Shown here in pieces: positions 16,640-23,189 of a stretch of 64,000 nt of DNA. The notes beneath the pieces are model-generated. The model did no database searches. It had not been told where the DNA came from and saw nothing but the letters and a program-made list of their open reading frames with translations. The stretch is from Agromyces larvae (lineage in GTDB: Bacteria; Actinomycetota; Actinomycetes; Actinomycetales; Microbacteriaceae), in NCBI RefSeq assembly GCF_022811705.1, contig NZ_CP094528.1, positions 186,001 to 250,000 of the forward strand, in the 5' to 3' direction. The translations under genes and the position numbers were made by a program. Positions within the stretch are counted from its first letter, which is position 1. Each line of letters begins with the position of its first letter.

Positions 16640-17380
16640 TCAGACGAGCAGTTGCCCGCCGTCGACCGCGAGGCTGACACCCGTGATGTGCGCGGCGCTC
16701 GGGCCGGCGAGGAACACCACGGCGGGGGCGATGTCGCCGACCTCGGCGAGCTTGCCGAGCGGGATGCGGCTCGTCCAGGCGGCACGGGCGGGCGACCCCT
16801 CGGGCATGCCCATCGCGAGCATGGGGGTGAGCACCGGGCCGGGTGCCACCGCGTTCACCCGGACGCCGTGGCCGGCGAGCTCGATCGCGGCCCAGCGGGT
16901 GATCGAGTCGACCGCGGCCTTGCTCGACTCGTAGGCGCCCATGCCGGGGGTGGGCTGGCGCCCGCCGATGGAGGAGATGTTCACGATCGCCCCCGGATTT
17001 CCGTGCGCGATGAACCGCTTCGCGACGGCCTGCGTCATGGTGAACGTGCCGATGATGTTGACGTCGACGATCGAGCGGTAGTCGTCCGCGGCGAGCTCGG
17101 TGACCGAGCCGTGCACCGAGAGGATGCCGGCGTTGTTCACGAGCACGTCGATCGGGCCGTGCTCCTGCTCGACCTGCGCGATCGCGCGGGCGACCGACGA
17201 GGCATCCGTGATATCGACCGCGACCGAGCCGGTGCCGAGCTCCGCCGCCGCCGTTGCGACCGCGTCGGCGTCGATGTCGGCGAGCACGACGCGGTCGCCC
17301 GCGTCGAGGAAGGCTGCGGCGATGCCGCGGCCGATGCCGCCGGCGCCGCCGGTGACGAGGACGGTGCGTGATTCGGTCAT
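16640..17380 (-). CDS. Short-chain dehydrogenase/reductase
   Basis: 246-residue classical SDR: cofactor motif TGGAGGIGRG, NNAG, catalytic Ser in NISSIGG and YESSK (Tyr, Lys), and the C-terminal HITGVSLAVDGGQLLV typical of FabG-like family members. An acidic residue after beta-2 (LADID) favours NAD. Reversible alcohol/ketone oxidation; substrate unknown. ATG with AAGGAG upstream. Divergent from the aldo/keto reductase at 17479 across a 98-bp region that holds the shared operator. Confidence 0.9.
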   Translation of the reverse strand: MTESRTVLVTGGAGGIGRGIAAAFLDAGDRVVLADIDADAVATAAAELGTGSVAVDITDASSVARAIAQVEQEHGPIDVLVNNAGILSVHGSVTELAADDYRSIVDVNIIGTFTMTQAVAKRFIAHGNPGAIVNISSIGGRQPTPGMGAYESSKAAVDSITRWAAIELAGHGVRVNAVAPGPVLTPMLAMGMPEGSPARAAWTSRIPLGKLAEVGDIAPAVVFLAGPSAAHITGVSLAVDGGQLLV

Positions 17381-17432
17381 GGGGACTCCTTCGTCGGGAT
17401 GCGGGTGTTCGCGTGAGATGCGGCGCGGGTTA

Positions 17433-17449
17433 TATTATACAAACGTAGA
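17433..17449 (-). promoter_or_regulatory. Operator TCTAC-GTTT-GTATA overlapping TATAAT
   Basis: Minus-strand reading TCTACGTTTGTATAATA contains a consensus -10 TATAAT for the SDR gene; the plus strand reads TATATTATAC, so a -10 for the divergent aldo/keto reductase is also possible. It aligns over all 17 bases with the other four sites in this family. Confidence 0.55.
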
Positions 17450-17478
17450 AAATAAAGCGACGTCGCAAGGAGGCGCCC

Positions 17479-18471
17479 GTGAGCTTCACCGGAACCGTTC
17501 CCACCCGCCGGCTCGGCCCGGGCGGGCCCGAGGTGCCCGTCTTCGCGCTCGGCTCCTGGAACATCTGGGACCGCATGGAACCCGACGCGCGCGTGGCCCT
17601 CATCCGTCGCGCCGCGGAGGTCGGCGCCGCGTTCTTCGACGTCGCCTCCTACAACATGGGCCCGCACGCCGAGGCGAGCCGCACCGACCTCTACTTCGGC
17701 GACGCGGTGCGCGAGGCCGGGCTCGGCCGCGACGAGTACCTGGTCTGCGGCAAGCTCTGGCTGTGGGAGTACCCGCAGACCGGATTCGCCGAGCAGATGC
17801 AGACCTCGCTCGAGCGCATCGGCATCGAGCAGGCCGACACCGTCGTCGTCGGCGATTACTTCGGCGAGATCGACATCCGCCGGGTCGTGCGCGACGTGCA
17901 GGCCGAGATCGACGCCGGCCGGTTCGACAGCTGGGGGGTCAACAACTGGGCGGCGGCCGACCTCGAGCTCGCGCTGGATTACGCCGAGGCCGAGGGGCTC
18001 ACCCCGCCGACGTTCGCGCAGCTCAAGTACGGACTCGTGCGGCGCACGATGGCCGAGGGGGAGTACTACGGCCGCTGGTTCGCCGAGGGCCGGCTGGCGT
18101 TGCAGGCGTCCGACGCGTTCGAGGGCGGCATCCTGGTGGGCAAGACCTCACCGGCCCGCAAGATCGGTGCGGACGTCGGCGGCATCCGCGAGCAGATCGT
18201 CGCCGCGTACCCGCGCGTGGCCGAGATCGCGGCCTCGTTCGACGCGACGCCCGCTCAGCTCGGCATCGCCTTCTGCCTCGCCAACCCTGCGACGGCGAAC
18301 GTGCTGTTCGGCGCATCCTCCGTGGAGCAACTCGACGACGACCTGGGCGCCCTGGAACTGCTCGACCGGGTCGGGGCCGACGCGCTCCGCGAGGCGACCG
18401 CCGAGCTCTGGCTGGACCGCGCGGTGAACGCCGACGGCACCTGGGCGCCGGTTCCCGCGCCGGCCGAGTGA
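17479..18471 (+). CDS. Aldo/keto reductase, tetrad histidine replaced (paralogue)
   Basis: 330-residue aldo/keto reductase. Asp and Tyr in FFDVASYNMG, Lys in CGKLWLWEYP, but DTVVVGDYFG in place of the LIHxxD strand. Shares FDSWGVNNWAAADLE, TFAQLKYGLVRRTMAEG and VGGIREQI with the enzyme at 12818-13783. GTG start at 17479 is fixed by AAGGAGG six bases upstream. Alone on the plus strand, divergent from the SDR; a hydrolase follows convergently 29 bp later. Probably acts on a metabolite of the same route as its paralogue; substrate unknown. Confidence 0.86.
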   Translation: MSFTGTVPTRRLGPGGPEVPVFALGSWNIWDRMEPDARVALIRRAAEVGAAFFDVASYNMGPHAEASRTDLYFGDAVREAGLGRDEYLVCGKLWLWEYPQTGFAEQMQTSLERIGIEQADTVVVGDYFGEIDIRRVVRDVQAEIDAGRFDSWGVNNWAAADLELALDYAEAEGLTPPTFAQLKYGLVRRTMAEGEYYGRWFAEGRLALQASDAFEGGILVGKTSPARKIGADVGGIREQIVAAYPRVAEIAASFDATPAQLGIAFCLANPATANVLFGASSVEQLDDDLGALELLDRVGADALREATAELWLDRAVNADGTWAPVPAPAE

Positions 18472-18500
18472 GCTCGACGCGGGAACCGACCGACCCGGCC

Positions 18501-19250
18501 TCAGGAGAGGAACGCGAGCGCGGCCGCGCGGAACTCGGGCGACGCGAGCGCCCCGTGATGGTCCCCGGGCACCCGCTCGAGTCGGGCGCCGTCGACGGCC
18601 GAGACGAGCGCCTCGACCCCCTGCGACATCGGGTCCTCGGTGCCCGCGAGGAAGAGCGCGGGCACCCGGGGGGCGCCCGCGGCGGGATCGAACGGCTGCG
18701 AGGCGAGGCCGACGATGAGCTTCGCGAGCGACGCGGTGTCGAGCCCCGGCGCCTGGATCATGCCGGCCATCATCCCGGTGAGCGGGTTCGACGCCTCGGC
18801 GCCGCCGAGCACCGCGTCGAGCTCGGCCGGATCGATCGCCGCGAACGGCTCGAAGGGGCTGATGCCGCCGAGCACCAGGCGGCGCACGCGGCCGCCGGTC
18901 GCGTCGGGCAGTTCCCAGGCGAGGCGCGCGCCGAGCGAGTAGCCGAGGACGTCGACGACGGATGCCTCGGGCGCGGCGTCGGCGACGGCCGCCGCGATCG
19001 CGGCGACGACCGACGAGGTCGTGGCGGCCGAGGCGTCGGCGATCGGCTCGTTGCGGCCGTGGCCGGGGAGGTCGACGGCGATCGCGGTGCGGCCGGCTGC
19101 GGCGATCGCAGCGGCCAAGCCGGTGGCGCCGAAGTCGGTCTCGGCCGAGGAGGCGAAGCCGTGCAGCAGCACGACGGGCGGTGCGTCCGTGCCGCCGGCG
19201 GTGGCGGCCGGGCGGTGCACGGCGGGGGTCACGGTGGTCGAAAGCGGCAT
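18501..19250 (-). CDS. Alpha/beta hydrolase (fold-1, MenH/BioH-like)
   Basis: 249-residue hydrolase of the alpha/beta fold: HGFASSAE oxyanion region, nucleophile elbow GYSLGARLAWE (Ser), acid in GTEDPMS, and the terminal histidine in PGDHHGALASPEF. Hydrolyses an ester, thioester or C-C bond; not specified. The ATG at 19250 has GAGGG upstream. Convergent with the aldo/keto reductase; divergent from the methyltransferase across the operator region 19251-19376. Confidence 0.85.
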   Translation of the reverse strand: MPLSTTVTPAVHRPAATAGGTDAPPVVLLHGFASSAETDFGATGLAAAIAAAGRTAIAVDLPGHGRNEPIADASAATTSSVVAAIAAAVADAAPEASVVDVLGYSLGARLAWELPDATGGRVRRLVLGGISPFEPFAAIDPAELDAVLGGAEASNPLTGMMAGMIQAPGLDTASLAKLIVGLASQPFDPAAGAPRVPALFLAGTEDPMSQGVEALVSAVDGARLERVPGDHHGALASPEFRAAALAFLS

Positions 19251-19284
19251 CTCATCCCTCGTTCGGCGGTTCATCGGATTCGGC

Positions 19285-19314
19285 TGGACATTGTTTTTCA
19301 ACGTTCGTAGACTA
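19285..19314 (+). promoter_or_regulatory. Promoter with operator TCAAC-GTTC-GTAGA for the methyltransferase-like gene
   Basis: TGGACA (19285-19290), 17-bp spacer, TAGACT (19308-19313). The palindrome TCAACGTTCGTAGA (19298-19311) covers the spacer and -10. Best-formed promoter of the five that carry this site. Confidence 0.65.
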
Positions 19315-19376
19315 TCACCGACCCTCACGACATCGCCGTCCGTGTTCCGCGGCGGCAGCGACAGAAAAGGCCATCC

Positions 19377-20360
19377 ATGACCGAGTCCACCGCCACCCCC
19401 GAACGCATCCTCGACATCGCGATCGGCTTCATGGGCGCGAAGCAGCTCTTCGCCGCCAGCCGCATCGGCCTGTTCGCGGCGCTCGCCGACGGCGGCAAGT
19501 CCGTCGACGAGCTCGCCGAGGCCACCGGCCGCGCGCCCCGCCAGGTGCGCATCCTCGCCGACAGCATGGCCGCCCAGGGCCTGCTCGAGCGGGCCGACGG
19601 GCGGTACACGCTGGCCGCCGACGCCGCCGCCTACCTCGCGGGCACGGGCGAGGTCGACCTCACCCCGTTCCTCGCCTTCCTCAACGACATCAGCTACAAG
19701 CAGTGGCTCGACTACGACGCGACCGTCGACACCGACGAGCCCGGCACCCTCGAACTCGACGAGGCAGGCTGGGGCCGCTTCATGGCCGGGGTCATGACCT
19801 ACAACGTGCTGCACGGCGAGCAGCTCTCCGAGAACTTCGACTTCTCGCCGTACCGCTCGGCACTCGACCTCGGCGGGCTCAGCCCCGCGTTCGCGATCGG
19901 CGCGATGCGGCAGAACCCCGACCTCACGACCCGGTTCGTCTTCGCCCCCGACTTCACCGACAGCGTGCGCCAGGCCGTCGACGCGGCCGGCGTCGGCGAC
20001 CGCTCGACCGTCGAGGGCGGCGACACCGCGACCGTGCAGCCCGGCGGCGAGCACGACCTCGTCATGGTCAACCACGTGCTGCACCGGTTCAGCGCCGAGG
20101 AGAACCGCGGCATCCTCGCGAACGCCCGCGGCGCCGCGGCCGACGGCGCGAAGCTGCTGCTGCTCGACTTCTACCTCGACGACGCCGAGGCGCAGCGCAA
20201 GATCGACGCGCTGCACGCGGGCGAGTACTACAACATCGACGGCACCGTCGTGTACCCCGAGTCCGAGGTGAACGAGTGGCTCGAGGCCGCCGGATGGCGG
20301 GCCGAGGGCGCCGTCGAACTGCCCGGCAGCCCGCGCGTCCTCGTCGCGACGGCGGTCTGA
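19377..20360 (+). CDS. O-methyltransferase-like protein (winged-helix dimerisation domain plus methyltransferase fold)
   Basis: 327 residues. Residues 1-95 resemble the dimerisation/winged-helix domain of acetylserotonin or hydroxyneurosporene O-methyltransferases (IGLFAALADGGKSVDELAE, RQVRILADSMAAQGLLE). The rest resembles the methyltransferase domain, but the SAM loop reads LDLGGLSPAFAIG instead of the usual DVGGGxG, and the general-base histidine region is VMVNHVLHRFSAEENR. The altered glycine motif leaves methyl transfer uncertain; relatives with decarboxylase or hydroxylase activity are known. Good Shine-Dalgarno not obvious (AAAAGG at 19365-19370). It ends at a long hairpin. Confidence 0.75.
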   Translation: MTESTATPERILDIAIGFMGAKQLFAASRIGLFAALADGGKSVDELAEATGRAPRQVRILADSMAAQGLLERADGRYTLAADAAAYLAGTGEVDLTPFLAFLNDISYKQWLDYDATVDTDEPGTLELDEAGWGRFMAGVMTYNVLHGEQLSENFDFSPYRSALDLGGLSPAFAIGAMRQNPDLTTRFVFAPDFTDSVRQAVDAAGVGDRSTVEGGDTATVQPGGEHDLVMVNHVLHRFSAEENRGILANARGAAADGAKLLLLDFYLDDAEAQRKIDALHAGEYYNIDGTVVYPESEVNEWLEAAGWRAEGAVELPGSPRVLVATAV

Positions 20361-20364
20361 ACGT

Positions 20365-20423
20365 GACCGGGCCCGGCGCCGCGGATGCCTTCGCCGGCCC
20401 CATCCGCGGTTCCGGGCCCGGTC
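20365..20423. terminator. Long two-part hairpin between convergent genes
   Basis: GACCGGGCCCGG (20365-20376) pairs with CCGGGCCCGGTC (20412-20423); inside it CCGCGGATG (20379-20387) pairs with CATCCGCGG (20401-20409). Together a stem of 21 pairs with a two-base interruption, directly after the methyltransferase stop. Confidence 0.8.
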
Positions 20424-20460
20424 GCACCCGGGTCCGATGAGGAGCCCGTCCGAGACGATG

Positions 20461-20533
20461 CGCGGGCGCGGGCGCGGGCGGCGGGCGCGGGCGGCGGGTG
20501 CGGGCGGCGGGTGCGGGCGCGGGCGGCGGGTGC
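20461..20533 (+). repeat. GGG-run tract with G-quadruplex potential
   Basis: Twelve GGG runs separated by two to four bases, built of imperfect 6- and 13-bp units (gcgggc, gcgggcggcgggt). It lies between the convergent methyltransferase and TetR genes, just past the TetR stop. No gene is supported here. Confidence 0.75.
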
Positions 20534-20553
20534 GGGCGCTGGCGCGATGCCGG

Positions 20554-21147
20554 CTACGGCCGGCTGATCCGCTCGATGAACGTGTCGACGTGTCGACGCA
20601 GCAGGTCTGCGGTCGTCACCTCGGGCGCGATGACCCGCATGATCGTCGCCCCGGCGTTCACCAGCACGATCTCGTCGATGAGCTGCTCGTCGGGGATGCC
20701 GGTGACGATCTCGCCGAGTTCGCGCCCCTCGCGCAGGTAGTGGGCGATGCCGTCGCGCCACACCTTCAGATGCTTGCGATAGGTCGTGTGCAGCGAGTCG
20801 TTGAAGGCGGCGCGCTCCCAGAACGACAGCAGCACCTTGCCCGCGGTGACGTCCTCCTCGTCGATCGGCATCGTCACCGTCATCATGGTGCGCAGCCCCT
20901 CGATGCCGCGCTTGCCCACCATCGCCTCGTTCAGGATCTCGCCGAGACGGTTCAGCGAGCGCTCGTACGCGCCCTCGATGATCTCGTCCTTGCCGGGGAA
21001 GTAGTGCTTCAACGCCCCGTTCGCGAAGCCCGCCTCCGCCGCGATCTCGCGCATCGTGGCGGCCTCGATGCCGCCCTTGACGATCAGCCCCCAGGTGACG
21101 TCGATGATGTCGCGGCGGCGTTGGTCGTGATCGATGACCTTCGGCAT
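20554..21147 (-). CDS. TetR family regulator (BetI-like)
   Basis: 197-residue repressor. N-terminal HTH in GGIEAATMREIAAEAGFANG then ALKHYFPGKDEII (about residues 24-56); C-terminal ligand domain with no recognised specificity. The ATG at 21147 follows GAGGAGAG; an in-frame start at 21207 would place coding sequence over the operator-like sites, so I reject it. It is the only regulator between 3.6 and 23 kb and carries one copy of the shared palindrome and a perfect 16-bp palindrome in its own promoter region, so it is the best candidate for regulator of the cluster; inference. Confidence 0.85.
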   Translation of the reverse strand: MPKVIDHDQRRRDIIDVTWGLIVKGGIEAATMREIAAEAGFANGALKHYFPGKDEIIEGAYERSLNRLGEILNEAMVGKRGIEGLRTMMTVTMPIDEEDVTAGKVLLSFWERAAFNDSLHTTYRKHLKVWRDGIAHYLREGRELGEIVTGIPDEQLIDEIVLVNAGATIMRVIAPEVTTADLLRRHVDTFIERISRP

Positions 21148-21203
21148 GCGGGATGGCTCTCCTCGACGCGGTCGGCGCGCCGGCGGATGACGGCGAACTC
21201 GTG

Positions 21204-21217
21204 TCAACCAGTGTAGG
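21204..21217. promoter_or_regulatory. Operator-like TCAAC-CAGT-GTAGG upstream of tetR
   Basis: Fifth copy of the palindrome. On the minus strand it contains TACACT, a good -10 for the tetR gene, mirroring the arrangement at the other four sites. It lies 57 bp upstream of the TetR start. Confidence 0.5.
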
Positions 21218-21231
21218 CGAACCGGTTCGCC
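21216..21231. promoter_or_regulatory. Perfect 16-bp palindrome GGCGAACCGGTTCGCC upstream of tetR
   Basis: Complete dyad with no spacer, abutting the previous site, 69 bp from the TetR start and 7 bp from the stop of the amidohydrolase gene. TetR operators are often palindromes of this length; it may instead be a small terminator stem for the amidohydrolase. Confidence 0.45.
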
Positions 21232-21237
21232 GGGCGC

Positions 21238-22920
21238 TCAGGCGCGCGCGAACACCCGGCGCCCGGCGAACCACGTCTCGAGGACGCCCGTGCGGGCGAG
21301 CTCGCCGGCCGGGTGCGCGTACGGGTCGCGATCGAGCACGACGAAGTCGGCCGACTTGCCCGGCGCGAGCGAACCGGTCTCGTGGCCGAGCCCCATCGCC
21401 TCGGCGGCGCCGCTCGTGAACGCGGTGATCGCCTCGTCGAGCGTGATCGCCTGCTCGGGCCAGAGCGTGCCCGGGAACCGGCCCGACGGATCGGTGCGCG
21501 TGACCAGCCCGTGGATGCCCTCCCACGGGTTCGGCGACGGCGACACCGGCCAGTCCGAACCGCCCGCGATGCGTGCGCCGAGGTCGAGCAGCGACCGGTT
21601 CGGCTGCAGGTGCGACGCGCGCTCGGGCGGCAGCACCTCGGCGATGGCGAGCGGGATCTCGCCCGGGAACCAGACGAACGGCGACATGTCGGCCACCACA
21701 CCGAGCTCCGCGAAACGCGGCAGGTCGGACTCGGCGACGAACTGGCCGTGCGCGATCTGGTAGCGCGTCGCGGTGAAGCCCTCGGCGCGCAACTGCTCGA
21801 CCGTGTCCAGGACGAGCCGCACCGACGCGTCGCCCGTGCAGTGGATCTTCGCCGACAGGCCGCGCTCGGCGGTGCGACGCAACCACCCCTCGAGCTCGTC
21901 GGGTGCGAGCACCGTCTCGCCGTGGAACTCCGCGCCGTGCGCCTCGTCGGGCAGGTACGGCTCGAGGAACGCGCCCGTGCGGGCGGGCGGCACCCCGTCG
22001 AGGAAGATCTTCACGAAATCCGGCCGGTGGTGGGCGGTGCGGAACCGGTCTCCCTGCCAGACCAGCCCCTCGCCGATCGGGTCGTAGCCGAAGATCTGGT
22101 CGTTGACCGTGAGCGACGAGACCACCCACGCGTCGAGCTCGCCCGCCTCGTCGAGGGAGCGCAGCGCCTCGAGGATCTCGAGCGAGACCGCCGCATCCTG
22201 GAAGCACGTGACGCCGTAGGAGTTCAGCAGTTCGACGCCGCGCCGGGAGGCGGCGCGGTGCTGCTCGGCCGTGAGCGAACCCGTGCGCGCCATCGCATGC
22301 TCGACCGGCAGCCCCGCCGACTCGAGCAGGACACCGGTCGGCCGCCCGCTCGCCGCGTCGAGCTCGATGACGCCGCCCTCGCCGGGATCCGCGTCGGCGG
22401 TGATGCCCGCGAGCTCCATCGCACGGCTGTTCGCCCACCGGTTGTGGCGCGAGTCCTCCACGAGCACGACCGGGCGTCCGCCCGAGGCCGCATCGAGCCG
22501 CGCCAGCGCGTCGGTCGTCGAGAGCTGCGCCCGGAGCGTGCTGCCCCACGGCCCGCCGGTGATCCACGCGTCGGCCGGCAGCCCGGTCGCGTGCTCGCGC
22601 ACCCCCTCGATGATCTCGTCGAGGCCCGCCCCGATCGGGATCGACAGCTCGAAGAGCTCGGTGCGGCCCGCGAGCGCGTGATGGTTGTGCACGTCGACGA
22701 GGCCCGGCATGACGAAGGCGCCGTCGAGTTCGCGGACGACGGTGGCGTCGGCCGCGAAGGCGAGCGCCGAAGCATCCGTACCGACCGCGAGGAGGCGACC
22801 GCCGCCGATCGCGAGGGCCTGCGCCCACGGTGCGCCGGGCTCGGCGGTCGCGATGCGGCCGCCCGTGAGGACGAGGTCGGCGACGGGGGTCGGGCGGGCT
22901 TCGTCGGTATCGGTCATCAT
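21238..22920 (-). CDS. Amidohydrolase, YtcJ/Amidohydro_3 type
   Basis: 560-residue amidohydrolase. Metal ligands: VDVHNHHALAGR (HxH), FVKIFLDGVPP (Lys), AKIHCTGDASV (His), QIAHGQFV (His), IAGGSDWPVSP (Asp). Typical length for YtcJ proteins and, unlike the copy at 15017, without a repeat insert. Two adjacent ATGs (22920 and 22917) follow CTGGAG; the second has better spacing. It lies upstream of tetR on the same strand with a 90-bp gap containing two palindromes. Substrate unknown. Confidence 0.9.
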   Translation of the reverse strand: MMTDTDEARPTPVADLVLTGGRIATAEPGAPWAQALAIGGGRLLAVGTDASALAFAADATVVRELDGAFVMPGLVDVHNHHALAGRTELFELSIPIGAGLDEIIEGVREHATGLPADAWITGGPWGSTLRAQLSTTDALARLDAASGGRPVVLVEDSRHNRWANSRAMELAGITADADPGEGGVIELDAASGRPTGVLLESAGLPVEHAMARTGSLTAEQHRAASRRGVELLNSYGVTCFQDAAVSLEILEALRSLDEAGELDAWVVSSLTVNDQIFGYDPIGEGLVWQGDRFRTAHHRPDFVKIFLDGVPPARTGAFLEPYLPDEAHGAEFHGETVLAPDELEGWLRRTAERGLSAKIHCTGDASVRLVLDTVEQLRAEGFTATRYQIAHGQFVAESDLPRFAELGVVADMSPFVWFPGEIPLAIAEVLPPERASHLQPNRSLLDLGARIAGGSDWPVSPSPNPWEGIHGLVTRTDPSGRFPGTLWPEQAITLDEAITAFTSGAAEAMGLGHETGSLAPGKSADFVVLDRDPYAHPAGELARTGVLETWFAGRRVFARA

Positions 22921-23016
22921 GCTCCAGGATCGTCGGCCGGGGGCCGCGGCGCGGTCCGCCGGTTCGGTGCTCCCACTCTGACCCGGTCGCCCGGTGCGGC
23001 GGTTGGCGCTGGGCGA

Positions 23017-23029
23017 CGACAGATTGTCG
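23017..23029. promoter_or_regulatory. Palindrome CGACA-GAT-TGTCG in the 22921-23189 intergenic region
   Basis: Perfect 5+3+5 dyad between the divergent amidohydrolase and the binding-protein gene. The arm TTGTCG recurs nearby at about 23065 and in the regions upstream of the permease operon (26316) and the cupin at 32825 (32754). The 269-bp gap has no gene. Confidence 0.4.
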
Positions 23030-23189
23030 GAGAGCGCGAGGCGGTGTCGGCGGGCCGAAGCGAGTTGTCGTTCCCGGCAAGGGAGTTGTTCGGGCGGGTA
23101 CATCGCGCCGGCGTCGCTTGCTCGCACGTGTGAGGGCTGCTCAGCATGGGCGCGAGAGTGCCGTACCTGTCACGAGGAGGAACCCGACC

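Noticed and set aside
17100..19310. 736-residue plus-strand frame across the SDR, aldo/keto reductase and hydrolase
   Set aside because: It is out of phase with the aldo/keto reductase and antisense to its neighbours, with no recognisable domain.
21148..21207. Longer TetR start at 21207
   Set aside because: The extra 20 residues are Arg/Pro-rich, unlike family N termini, and would cover the promoter palindromes.
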